Assembly (NCBI GenBank): GCA_013178225.1
Contig: JABLXE010000004.1
Span: 124,001 to 188,000 of the forward strand
Direction: 5' to 3'
Source: Methanotrichaceae archaeon
GTDB lineage: Archaea; Halobacteriota; Methanosarcinia; Methanotrichales; Methanotrichaceae
Length of the DNA: 64,000 nt
Positions 23,418-33,533 of the stretch are shown piece by piece; the stretch's first letter is position 1; every line of letters begins with the position of its first letter. Position numbers and translations under genes: made by a program. Under the pieces are notes generated by a model. That model was not told where the DNA came from and made no database searches. It saw nothing but the letters and a program-made list of their open reading frames with translations.

Positions 23418-24920
23418 ATGGACGAAGCCCTGGTGGTATTTCCTCATCAGCTATTCCGGTCCGCGCCCATCCTCAAACCGGATCGACCCGTATACTTGCT
23501 GGAGGACCCGTCATTTTTCTTCGGCCCCAACGGCGATATGAAGTTTCACAAGAAGAAGCTCCTGCTGCACCTGGCGTCCATGACGGCCTACCGGAAGCTA
23601 TTGGCTCGCCAGGGCCATGAGGTCGACTATACCGGCTATGCCGAATTTCTGGGGGAGGAAAAGAGGCGCAAATTCTGCGAAAAACTGAAGACGCAGGGCA
23701 TACGGACAATCTGGGCTGCAGACCCGGTGGAAGGCCACCTTCTGAAACGGCTGAAAGATTTGGCTAAGTTCGCAGGAGCGGATCTCAAGATCTGCGACAC
23801 TCCGACATTTCTCACCACCCGATCCTGGATAGTCGAGTTCTTCTCGAACCAGGTCCATTACTCTCAGACCAGGTTCTATATTGCCCAGCGAAAGAGGCTG
23901 AACCTTCTGGTCGAGAATGGAAAGCCCGTTGGCGGGAAGTGGAGCTATGATCCCCAAAACAGAAAGAGATTGCCTAAAGGAATCACCCTGCCAGAACCGC
24001 TGATGTTTGATGCAGATAAGGTTGATACAGAAAAGTATGCGCTGGAGGCCAGGAGATACGTTGAAGAAAATTTTCCGGACCATCCCGGATCTTCGGAGGG
24101 TTTCTCATATCCTGTAACTCACGAAGGAGCCGGTGACTGGCTGGATGATTTCCTGAAGAGGAAGCTTGAGAACTTCGGACGCTACCAGGATGCCATATCC
24201 AAGGAAAGCTCAATCCTCTTCCATTCGCAGCTCTCGCCCCTTCTGAACATCGGACTCCTGACGCCAGACCAGGTGCTGAAGGCGACCATGTCATATGCTG
24301 CCAAAAACGAGGTGCCCTTGAATTCGCTGGAGGCCTTCATACGCCAGATCATCGGCTGGAGGGAATACGTGCGAGCGGTCTACATCCTCGCCGGGGAAAG
24401 GGAGCGCGGCTCCAACTTCTGGAAACACCATCGCCGGCTTCCAGCCTCATTCTATTACGGAATGACAGGCATTCCCCCTCTGGACCGGAGCATTGAGAGG
24501 CTCATTGATACCGGCTATCTCAACCACATCGAACGGCTCATGGTGCTTGGTGATTTCATGCTTCTCTCTGAGATCGATCCCAAACAGGTTTACCGGTGGT
24601 TCATGCAGATGTTCATCGATGCCTACGACTGGGTTATGGTCCCCAATGTCTTCGGCATGAGCCAGTATGCCGATGGCGGACTGATAACCACCAAGCCCTA
24701 TCTCAGTTCCTCGAATTACATCCTGAAGATGAGCGATTATCCCAAGGGCGATTGGTGCAGGATCTGGGATGCCCTTTACTGGAGATTTCTTCACAAGCAC
24801 CGGGACCGGCTGAGCGAAAATCCCCGCACAAAGCTGGCAGTGTCTCAACTGCATCGCATGGACGAAAAAGTGCTGCAAGAGCATCTGAAGGTGGCGAAGA
24901 GATTCCTGGGCAGCCTGTGA
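23418..24920 (+). CDS. Photolyase/cryptochrome-related protein (FeS-BCP/PhrB branch), Fe-S ligands apparently missing
   Basis: 500 aa. The N-terminal ALVVFPHQLF and later NHIERLMVLGDFMLLSEIDPKQVYRWFMQMFIDAYDWVMVPNVFGMSQYADGG pattern place it with the bacterial (6-4) photolyases and cryptochromes of the PhrB/CryB type, which bind FAD. Those proteins hold a [4Fe-4S] cluster with four Cys, three of them around DYCKGC...C before ALYW. Here the same place reads DYPKGDWCRIWDALYW, leaving only Cys447, and the upstream Cys is replaced as well. TTTTTTAATAC about 30 bp before the ATG suggests a nearly leaderless transcript. Confidence 0.83.
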   Translation: MDEALVVFPHQLFRSAPILKPDRPVYLLEDPSFFFGPNGDMKFHKKKLLLHLASMTAYRKLLARQGHEVDYTGYAEFLGEEKRRKFCEKLKTQGIRTIWAADPVEGHLLKRLKDLAKFAGADLKICDTPTFLTTRSWIVEFFSNQVHYSQTRFYIAQRKRLNLLVENGKPVGGKWSYDPQNRKRLPKGITLPEPLMFDADKVDTEKYALEARRYVEENFPDHPGSSEGFSYPVTHEGAGDWLDDFLKRKLENFGRYQDAISKESSILFHSQLSPLLNIGLLTPDQVLKATMSYAAKNEVPLNSLEAFIRQIIGWREYVRAVYILAGERERGSNFWKHHRRLPASFYYGMTGIPPLDRSIERLIDTGYLNHIERLMVLGDFMLLSEIDPKQVYRWFMQMFIDAYDWVMVPNVFGMSQYADGGLITTKPYLSSSNYILKMSDYPKGDWCRIWDALYWRFLHKHRDRLSENPRTKLAVSQLHRMDEKVLQEHLKVAKRFLGSL

Positions 24921-25146
24921 TGAAACGGCGGAGGGTAGTCCTGCGTGCTATGAATCCCTCAAGATGATTTCGGCCCATAAAATCCTCATTCGGCAAATAT
25001 TGGCGATCTCGTTCTCTTTTTGTCATCGAATTTTAGCTAATCAAGGACTGCTGGCCCATTGAAATAAAAATTCACCATGCCGCCGCCTGCCGAGCTCAGA
25101 GCTTACATCGATAGAGTAAAATGCTACATCTCCTAAATGAGATCTG

Positions 25147-25491
25147 ATGCCAAACTTCACCGTCCTGCTAGAAGGTGCCTGGCTGGTCAGAGATGTCAAG
25201 ACTGCCGATGATGCCATCGGCGTGGCCATTTCCGAGGCCGGCAAGCGATTGAACCAGAAGAAGATGGATTACGTCGAAGTGGAGGTGGGAGACTGGGACT
25301 GCCCGGAATGCGGTGAGCCTCTAAATGGCGTCTTTCTGGTGGCGGGAACGGCTCTGGTGGGCCTGCTCTTTGAGATCAAGATCTTCAACGCCGAGAGCGA
25401 GCAGCATGCAGGACGGATTGCCAAGTCGATGATCGGAAGAGCTCTGGGCTCCATTCCCTTAAAAGTGGTCGAGGAAACCAGGATCGATTAG
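25147..25491 (+). CDS. UPF0212 (DUF555) family protein
   Basis: 114 aa archaeal protein of unknown function. Family features: NFTVLLEGAWLVRDVKTADDAIGVAISEAGKRLN at the start, the VEVEVGDWDCPECGEPL core with a CxxC, and ALVGLLFEIKIFNAESEQHAGRIAKS. The Cys pair may bind metal in a dimer. Start ATG 25147 follows GATCTG; the gene is alone and convergent with the helicase. Confidence 0.88.
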   Translation: MPNFTVLLEGAWLVRDVKTADDAIGVAISEAGKRLNQKKMDYVEVEVGDWDCPECGEPLNGVFLVAGTALVGLLFEIKIFNAESEQHAGRIAKSMIGRALGSIPLKVVEETRID

Positions 25492-25574
25492 TCAAACCGG
25501 AGGCCATGGCGGAGACATCCGGCTGTGGCATGCGGGCTCTTATCCTCGGGTTTTTGCCACCTGCAGCTGTCGTC

Positions 25575-27815
25575 TCAACCTCGTTGATCCAGCCCCAGCT
25601 CCTTGACCAACGCCTTCAGGTCCTCCGTTTTCCTTTTCCCTCTCGATCTTCTTTCTGCTCGTTTCTCTCTGGAGGCTCCGCCACTTTCCGCTCCTAAACT
25701 GCCTCCCCACTCCTTCAACCGGGCCTCAATCATCTGCCGGCCGCGAGCAGCATCCACTACCACCAGCTCGTCCCGGACCCACTGCGGCAGAAACTGGTTC
25801 ACGCCGCCAAGAGCGGTGCTGCCGAACCTGCGGTCGCAGAAGAGCAGCACCCCTCGCTCGCTCTCTGCCCTGATCACCCTGCCGGCGGCCTGCAGCCCAC
25901 GGTTAATCGCCGGGAGGGTGTAAGCGATCAGCATGCCCCTGACCTTTCCGTACTTGGCGCTGTAGTAGGCGTTTATCTCTTTTTGGATATCATCGTAGAC
26001 CGCCAGCGGCAGACCGACCACTGCCACCGCATTCAGAGCCTGCCCCTTGTAGTCAATTCCTTCCGCCAGCTTTCCGCCGCTTACCCCCAGCAGCACTCCG
26101 CCTCCTCTTTTGCCCTGGAGGAAGAACTCTTCCAGGAGCTCCGGGACCTCTTCTGCGCTGCGGGGCTCAGTGAAAAGGCGCTTTTTGACCCTCCTGGCCG
26201 AGGCCAGACACAGGGGCCGGTAGTTGTTCATCATGGGGTAGGAGGTGAAGAAGGCGGCCACGTTTCCGGGGACGCACTCGATGACGGACTCCAGGTGCCC
26301 CCCAATCTCCTGCCGGTTGTCCGACTCCTCCCGGCTCTCCAGCTGGGTGGTGGCCCGTTCGGAGGCCAGTAGCAGCCGGTTCTCCCTGGGAAAGGGATTG
26401 GGTATACTGAGCTTGCGGGCTCGATTCTCTTCTCCCAGGCAGTACAGCTCGTAGGCTTCAAGCGGAGAGAAGGTGCCGCTGAGCATAATCGTGGCGTTGA
26501 CGCTATCGGTAATCCTCCTGATGACCGATGCCGGGTCGATGTTGTTCACCTCCAGCCGGGCGTACTTCCTGCCGCCTGATCCGGATACCACCACCTTTCT
26601 CTGGTAGGACGGGTCCGTTTCCGCCTGCTCGGAGTCGCGCAGGAACAGCAGCACCAGCGCCAGGCTGGGCTGAAGGTCCCCTGCCAGGTTCTCTTTGTCG
26701 CCTTCAGCCAGGTTCAGCTCCGCCACAGCCACCGCCACGTCCGAGAAGTATGAAAGGGAGCTATCGATATCCTCGATCCCGTCGTAGAGGAAGCTTCTGA
26801 ATAGATCGGCATCGAGGAGAGCTTCGCCTTCAGGCATTCTCTCCTGGCGGCTTTGCAGAAAGCGTCTCAGCCTGGGAAGGAGAGTCCTTATGGTGCGGAT
26901 TCCCTCGCGCCTCCAGGAAGACTCGGACCGGGCCTCGTCCAGCCTGGCCTGGCCCAGCGTCCCCTCGAACTTCTCCACCTCGCGCTCGGCGAGATCGATC
27001 ATTCGTATTGTCAGCACCCTGGAGCTCATGGCCCGCACCGCGTCTCCCAGGTTATGGGCCTCGTCAACGATCAGGGTCGCCTTTTCCGGCTCCATCTCCA
27101 GCCAGGAGAAGATTGCATCCTGAAAGTCTGGAGAGAAGATATGAGAATAATTCATGATCACGATATCGCTGCTCTTGGCATACAGGCTCATGATCTCGTA
27201 AGGGCAGATTCCCATGCACTCTTTTCCCAGCTCGGAGGGCGAGACTATCTTCTTCTTCAGGCTTTCCACCACATCCAGCGATTGGGCGGATCGGCGAAAG
27301 TGGGCTTTGCCGTTCAGGTCAAAGCTCTCCCGGCTCTTCAGGTAGTAAGGGCAGAACGTGCGGTAGCCGGGCTCTTCCTGGGGGATGCTGTCCCCAGACG
27401 GGTCGTAAAACGCCTCCCTTCCCCGGCTCATGCGGGAGGCGGCAAAATTCCGGGTCCATTCCCGCAGCCGCGAGCAGCCGGCGTAAACGCTCTCATCCCT
27501 GAATTCGCCTTCGATCGGACACAGCTTCTGCTTACCGACCATGTAGGCGATCTCGGGCTTGTGCCTGGTCCTGGACCATATTTTATTTATTTCGTCTATA
27601 TAGATATCGATCTGCGAGACCGTCCTCACCACGACTATTATCTTTCCCGGAGCGGCGGCCAAAGCAGCGCTGATGCAGCTGGTCTTCCCCGTCCCGGTCG
27701 GAGCATCGATCATCAGCACCTCGTGCTGGCCCCGATCGACGACTTCGTACACCGCATCCAGCATGCGGTCCTGATGCGGCCGCAGCGATTCGTAAGGGAA
27801 GTAGTCCAGATACAC
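25575..27815 (-). CDS. XPD/Rad3/DinG-like superfamily 2 helicase with Fe-S domain
   Basis: 746 aa. Walker A is DAPTGTGKTS (about residues 38-47), DEAH appears in LIVDEAHNLGDAV, and motif VI is QAAGRVIRAESERGVLLFCDRRF. Cysteines at LCPIEG, YAGCSRL, FCPYYL and CMGICPYE lie between motifs Ia and II, as expected for the 4Fe-4S domain of XPD/DinG helicases, 5'-to-3' DNA unwinders in repair. The start is GTG 27815, giving VYLDYFPYESLRPHQ, since RPHQ is the usual Q-motif position. The tail (last 60 aa) is basic. Divergent from an exported protein gene. Confidence 0.9.
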   Translation of the reverse strand: MYLDYFPYESLRPHQDRMLDAVYEVVDRGQHEVLMIDAPTGTGKTSCISAALAAAPGKIIVVVRTVSQIDIYIDEINKIWSRTRHKPEIAYMVGKQKLCPIEGEFRDESVYAGCSRLREWTRNFAASRMSRGREAFYDPSGDSIPQEEPGYRTFCPYYLKSRESFDLNGKAHFRRSAQSLDVVESLKKKIVSPSELGKECMGICPYEIMSLYAKSSDIVIMNYSHIFSPDFQDAIFSWLEMEPEKATLIVDEAHNLGDAVRAMSSRVLTIRMIDLAEREVEKFEGTLGQARLDEARSESSWRREGIRTIRTLLPRLRRFLQSRQERMPEGEALLDADLFRSFLYDGIEDIDSSLSYFSDVAVAVAELNLAEGDKENLAGDLQPSLALVLLFLRDSEQAETDPSYQRKVVVSGSGGRKYARLEVNNIDPASVIRRITDSVNATIMLSGTFSPLEAYELYCLGEENRARKLSIPNPFPRENRLLLASERATTQLESREESDNRQEIGGHLESVIECVPGNVAAFFTSYPMMNNYRPLCLASARRVKKRLFTEPRSAEEVPELLEEFFLQGKRGGGVLLGVSGGKLAEGIDYKGQALNAVAVVGLPLAVYDDIQKEINAYYSAKYGKVRGMLIAYTLPAINRGLQAAGRVIRAESERGVLLFCDRRFGSTALGGVNQFLPQWVRDELVVVDAARGRQMIEARLKEWGGSLGAESGGASREKRAERRSRGKRKTEDLKALVKELGLDQRG

Positions 27816-27873
27816 GGTAGATGCAAACGGAGCTTAAAAGAGATAAATGCTATCCATAGCGGGAAATAGAAAA

Positions 27874-27904
27874 CTTGAAATTGTACCAGCTCCTTCATTT
27901 CAAG
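27874..27904 (+). promoter_or_regulatory. 8-bp inverted repeat in the leader of the Asn/Ser-rich protein gene
   Basis: CTTGAAAT (27874-27881) and ATTTCAAG (27897-27904) are perfectly complementary with a 15-nt spacer, 23 bp before the ATG. It could be an operator or an RNA hairpin that affects access to the ribosome site GGTGGGG. Confidence 0.45.
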
Positions 27905-27927
27905 CAGTAGCTACGAAGGTGGGGATT

Positions 27928-28491
27928 ATGAGATATGTGATAGCAGTCCTTATTGTTTGCACAATTTTAGCCGCGGCCTTTCAGGCATCATCTGCCGCCG
28001 CATCCGCGGATTCCACTTCCGGCAAGGCCGGCGTCTGGTCGGCCGGCGCCCCCTCCAGCATGGAGAAGAAGCTCCTGGAGGCTCTGGAGAAGCTGAACGC
28101 CGCCAGCTCCTCCACCGCACCGGCGGAAGATGCAGCCTCGGATGGCCTGTCACTCAACAACTCGTCGCTTAACAGCTCCATGGACCTGAATTCCCCGGCT
28201 CTGAACTCCTCGCTCAATTTATCCTCCACAAATTCTTCGGCCATAAATTCCTCGATGATCGATGCCTCCGCCGGAGCAGCGAGCGGCTCGGCAGCCTCGC
28301 CAGCCGGGCTGGCGCTTGTTGCCAATGATTCTCAGAATCTGGGCTCGGCCAATAAAGGAGGCATGAAGGGATTTTACGGGATTGAGGCCTCTTCGAAGGG
28401 ATTCGGCAAAAACGGAGTCAACTCCCACATGTATCTGAGCGGAGACTTCAATATCGACAACAATGTGAAGTTCCAGGACCGAGACTTCTGA
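27928..28491 (+). CDS. Exported Asn/Ser-rich low-complexity protein
   Basis: 187 aa. Signal peptide at 1-25 (MRYVIAVLIVCTILAAAFQASSA), then an Ala/Ser-rich stretch, a run of LNSS-type repeats (residues about 75-112) dense in Asn-X-Ser glycosylation sequons, another Ala/Ser stretch, and a non-repetitive C-terminus (MYLSGDFNIDNNVKFQDRDF). Start ATG 27928 has a strong GGTGGGG ribosome site. It ends 9 bp before the next exported protein, so they are likely one operon. It may be a glycosylated surface or sheath protein; that is inference. Confidence 0.7.
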   Translation: MRYVIAVLIVCTILAAAFQASSAAASADSTSGKAGVWSAGAPSSMEKKLLEALEKLNAASSSTAPAEDAASDGLSLNNSSLNSSMDLNSPALNSSLNLSSTNSSAINSSMIDASAGAASGSAASPAGLALVANDSQNLGSANKGGMKGFYGIEASSKGFGKNGVNSHMYLSGDFNIDNNVKFQDRDF

Positions 28492-28500
28492 GGGCAGTTT

Positions 28501-29829
28501 ATGAGCGGAAGAAGGCTTGCGGGATGCATTATTCTGCTGACAGCGTCTCTCTTGATCGCTGAGGCATCGGCTCAAGTCCTCTTGCCGGAAGTGGAGTGGA
28601 ACCGTACAGCGGGCTGCCCCCTCTCCGACGGAGCCTGGTCGGCGGCTTCAACTCGCGATGGTGGCTACATCCTGGCCGGCTACACCACCTCGCGGGGGCA
28701 GGGAAGCGACCTCTGGCTGGTCAAATTGAACTCCGAGGGCAGGGATCAGTGGAACCGGGTTTTCGGGGGCTCGGGAGAGGACCTGGGCTATTTCGTCCTG
28801 GAGGCTGACGACGGAGGCTACGTGATTGCCGGGACCACCGACTCCTTCGGAATAGGGGAGGAACGCATGTGGCTGTTAAAGACCGACTGCAATGGAAGCC
28901 TGGAATGGGAGAAGACCTTTGCCGGATTCGTATCCTCCTCCGGTGACGGTGCTTGGTCGCTGGACCGTACGGACGATGGAGGCTACATCGTCGCCGGATA
29001 CACCAGGTCGTTCGGAGCCGGGAACAAAGACCTGTGGCTGGTCAGGACCGACTCCTCAGGCAATGAACAGTGGGAAAGGACCTTCGGCGGCCCCCAAGAC
29101 GATGTGGGAATGTCGGTGGAAAAGACCCGGGATGGCGGCTATATCGTGGCCGGCCGGACTGCCTCCTACGGATCGGGAAAAGATGACATCTGGCTTCTCA
29201 AGACCGACGCCTCCGGGCGGGAGAGCTGGAACCGCACCCTGGGGGGACGAAACGACGACGTGGCCTTCCAGGTGGCCGAACTTGAGGACGGCTACGTTCT
29301 GGTGGGCCGAACCGAATCAAGCCGCCTGGGCGGAAAGAGGGCCTGCCTGATCAGGACCGACGTCTTGGGAAGGGTGGTCTGGGATCAGGCCTATTCTGAG
29401 GACAGCTCCGGGATCTGCATGCAGAGGACGGATGATGGCGGCTTCGTCATTGCCGGGAGCCACGAATCCGGAGTGGGAGGCCGGGACGTTCTGCTGATCA
29501 AGGCCGGTTCTTCCGGACGGATGGAGTGGACCATGCCGCTAGGCGGCTCTGGGGAAGAGACCGCAACCGCAATAGTACAGGCAAGCGACGGCGGCTATCT
29601 GGTTGCTGGAATCACCAGCCCCTGTGCGTCATGTGCCGAAGACCTGTGGCTGGTGAAACTGCGGGTTCCGGAACCGGCTGAAAATATCACCATTTCGGAA
29701 GGGCTCTTGATCGATAACACGACCGTCAATGAGATCCCGGAAGGAGTCTCCTCTCCTCAGAGCCCGTCCCTTTCACCGCTTACCTTCAGGCCAGACATTC
29801 AAAATAATTTTAAACATAGAGGACAGTAG
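28501..29829 (+). CDS. Exported seven-repeat beta-propeller protein
   Basis: 442 aa with signal peptide (1-24, ILLTASLLIAEASA). It then has seven repeats of about 47-50 residues built on DGGY(I/V)(L/V)AG(Y/T)T ... (L/M)WL(L/V)K(T/L) ... GxxxWxxxFGG, one per propeller blade; the fifth is degenerate (EDGYVLVGRT) and the sixth reads DGGFVIAG. The last 60 residues are linker-like and rich in Pro, Ser and Thr. Such proteins are common on the outer side of methanogens, with unknown ligands. Second gene of an exported pair. Confidence 0.82.
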   Translation: MSGRRLAGCIILLTASLLIAEASAQVLLPEVEWNRTAGCPLSDGAWSAASTRDGGYILAGYTTSRGQGSDLWLVKLNSEGRDQWNRVFGGSGEDLGYFVLEADDGGYVIAGTTDSFGIGEERMWLLKTDCNGSLEWEKTFAGFVSSSGDGAWSLDRTDDGGYIVAGYTRSFGAGNKDLWLVRTDSSGNEQWERTFGGPQDDVGMSVEKTRDGGYIVAGRTASYGSGKDDIWLLKTDASGRESWNRTLGGRNDDVAFQVAELEDGYVLVGRTESSRLGGKRACLIRTDVLGRVVWDQAYSEDSSGICMQRTDDGGFVIAGSHESGVGGRDVLLIKAGSSGRMEWTMPLGGSGEETATAIVQASDGGYLVAGITSPCASCAEDLWLVKLRVPEPAENITISEGLLIDNTTVNEIPEGVSSPQSPSLSPLTFRPDIQNNFKHRGQ

Positions 29830-29836
29830 CCTCCTG

Positions 29837-30556
29837 ATGGCCCCGCTCGTCCGAATCTCCGATATTAGCCTGTACCTTCGCTGTCCGAGGTTGGTCTATT
29901 TCGATTCCCTGGGAAAGCTGGATCAGGCCGCGGACCCTGAGCGCCTGCTATTGCGAAGCATGATGCTCTCACTGGACCCAGCATCTGATCCGGCCTGCCA
30001 GCTAAAGCCCATCATGGACGATCTGCTGCAGGATCTGCCGCTGGTCTACGAGATCGATGGTGCGCTGCTGAACCAGGCTGCCGCCGGTCTGGAGCCGAAG
30101 CTGTCCGAGATCGCAGCCAATCTATCATGCTGCCGGGACCGCCTCTTTCCGAGCGAGGTCGAGGTGGACCTTCGGTCTGAGAAGCTGCGCCTCACCGGCA
30201 GGCTGGACCGGTTGATCTTTCCCGATCTCGTTCCATCATTAATCCGAACCGGTTCTCCTCCAGCGGACGGTGTGTGGAAGAGCGACCGCCTGGCGCTGGC
30301 AGGCTATTCGCTCATGCTGGATGAGATGCACTCCACTCGCGTTCGCCAGGGTCTGGTTGAGTACGCCAGGTCGGGCACGGTCAGGGAGGTTGAAATCAGG
30401 AGCATCGATCGAGCCCGGGCGCTGAGGATTCGCGACCGGGTCCGCCAGATCCGGGACGGCCAGCTACCCGACCGCCCGCGAGACGCGCGTTGCGATCAAT
30501 GCCGGATGAGGGAGCGCTGTGAGACCAGGAAAACCCTGGCCTCCAGGTTCTTCTAG
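29837..30556 (+). CDS. Orphan Cas4/Dna2-like PD-(D/E)XK nuclease (DUF83)
   Basis: 239 aa. Fits the Cas4/RecB-like nuclease family: a lone N-terminal Cys in ISDISLYLRCPRLVYFDS (residue 16), a nuclease core containing EVEVDLRSEKLRLTGRLDRL, a QGLVEYARS strand, and the C-terminal CDQCRMRERC triplet; the four Cys should bind 4Fe-4S. Here there is no CRISPR array or other cas gene in the window, so it may be a housekeeping repair nuclease. The ATG at 29837 is 7 bp after the propeller gene; its stop overlaps the convergent TPR gene by 4 bp. Confidence 0.8.
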   Translation: MAPLVRISDISLYLRCPRLVYFDSLGKLDQAADPERLLLRSMMLSLDPASDPACQLKPIMDDLLQDLPLVYEIDGALLNQAAAGLEPKLSEIAANLSCCRDRLFPSEVEVDLRSEKLRLTGRLDRLIFPDLVPSLIRTGSPPADGVWKSDRLALAGYSLMLDEMHSTRVRQGLVEYARSGTVREVEIRSIDRARALRIRDRVRQIRDGQLPDRPRDARCDQCRMRERCETRKTLASRFF

Positions 30557-31893
30557 CTGCCGAAACCGGCTTCAACAAACGGGTTGATCTGATAGGCCTC
30601 CAGGAATCTGGCTTCTGAGAGCGCCTTTGATGCTTCATCGTTTCTTCCCAGTCCCTCCAGAGCATAGCTCTTTCCGTACCACGGAACCGGGTCCTCAGGG
30701 TTGATGGCAATCGATTTTTCATAGGACTGCACTGCCTCCCCGTACTGCCTCTTGAGGGTGAGAACAATTCCCCGGTAGTTCCAGCCTTCAGTCGACTGCG
30801 GATCAATCTCCAATCCTCGATCCAGCGCGTTCAGGGCCTGGTCCTGTCTTCCCGCCCTGCTGAGCGATATTCCCAGGTTCACCCACAGATCAGCGTTGCC
30901 GGGATCTATGGCCGCAGCCTCAACGAAGCTCTCGACGGATTCGTTGTATTGTTTCAGCCTTTGCTGAACGGTTCCCCTCAGCTGCCAGGCCGCTCCCAGA
31001 TCCGGGTCGGACTCGATTGCTCGCCAGGAGCAGTCCATTGCTCCCTCCATATTTCCCATGTCGAAGAGGGCCAGCCCTTTGTTATACCACAACCCGGCCA
31101 GGTTCGGGTCCTGTGACAGCACTCGATCGTAATACTTGATGGCCTCCTCCGGCCGTCCCAGGTTGTAAATTGCCACGCCCTTGCCATACCAGGCCATAGA
31201 CTCCTTCGGGCTCATGGACAATGCCTCATCATAACATTTAATGGCCTCCTGGTATCTCCCGAGCCGGTCCAGGGCCTGCCCCTTGTTGCAGATGACAGTC
31301 ACGTAACGCGGATCAAGCCCAGTTGCCCGGTCAAAGCAGGTGAGGGCCTCTGCATACTTTCCCTGATGAAAGAGGGCCAGTCCCTGATTGTTCCAGGCTC
31401 CTGCATACTCGGGGTCAAGGCCCACTGCCTGACCGAAGTTCTTCAGAGCCTCTTCGTACCTTCCCTCCGCGGAAAGTGCCACTCCCCGGTTGTTCCAGGC
31501 CCGGGCAAATCCGGGCGCAACCGCCAGTGCGGCGTCGTAGGCTGAAACCGCCTCTGAATAGGACCCCTGGAGATACAAAATGTTGCCCTTGCCGAAGGAG
31601 GCGTTGATGTTCACCGGATTTGCTCTCAAAGCCTGGTTGTAGGCCTTGATGGATTCGTTGTAGCGGCCCAGCTGGCCCAGTATGTCACCCTTGCGGGAAA
31701 GAGCTGTGCTGTTATACGGATCGATATCCAACGACTTATTGATATAGCGCAGGGACATCTCGAATAGCTCGCTGTCATACAGCTCTTCCGTCTTCTCCAG
31801 CCAGTATTCTGCCAGGCCGCCTCTGCTGCTGGCAGGCACTAATAGAACAGAGAAAAGCACTATGAGAACTATGAGGGCAAGGCATTGTCTCAT
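30553..31893 (-). CDS. Exported TPR-repeat protein (about 12 repeats)
   Basis: 446 aa. Signal peptide or N-terminal anchor (ALIVLIVLFSVLLVPASS, residues 5-22), then about 12 tandem 34-residue TPRs of the classic type (for example WYNKGLALFDMGNMEGAMDC, WNNRGVALSAEGRYEEALKN). TPRs form a superhelical protein-binding scaffold. It lies outside the cell or on the membrane face. Start ATG 31893 opens onto an AT-rich promoter. Partner proteins cannot be named. Confidence 0.88.
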   Translation of the reverse strand: MRQCLALIVLIVLFSVLLVPASSRGGLAEYWLEKTEELYDSELFEMSLRYINKSLDIDPYNSTALSRKGDILGQLGRYNESIKAYNQALRANPVNINASFGKGNILYLQGSYSEAVSAYDAALAVAPGFARAWNNRGVALSAEGRYEEALKNFGQAVGLDPEYAGAWNNQGLALFHQGKYAEALTCFDRATGLDPRYVTVICNKGQALDRLGRYQEAIKCYDEALSMSPKESMAWYGKGVAIYNLGRPEEAIKYYDRVLSQDPNLAGLWYNKGLALFDMGNMEGAMDCSWRAIESDPDLGAAWQLRGTVQQRLKQYNESVESFVEAAAIDPGNADLWVNLGISLSRAGRQDQALNALDRGLEIDPQSTEGWNYRGIVLTLKRQYGEAVQSYEKSIAINPEDPVPWYGKSYALEGLGRNDEASKALSEARFLEAYQINPFVEAGFGS

Positions 31894-32036
31894 GATAACA
31901 CTTATAGGGAGTTAACTATATTAAAATTTTATGTACATTTCGTCGAAGTTGTGAGGCAATTGCATTTTATAGACCACTTCCAATTCGTCCTCTGCTGGCC
32001 CTCGGGTTCTGGAATGCCTCCCGGCAGAAGAATTAA

Positions 32037-33444
<1,408 letters not shown>

Positions 33445-33533
33445 AAGATTATCTGGGTGAGAAGACCTCTCAAGGTTATCCATGAGAAAATGATTGGGGA
33501 GACTTCCCCGACAGCCTAGGACGGTAGTGCAAG

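Noticed and set aside
29837-30556. CRISPR locus beside the Cas4-like gene
   Set aside because: No repeat-spacer pattern or other cas gene was found anywhere in the window.
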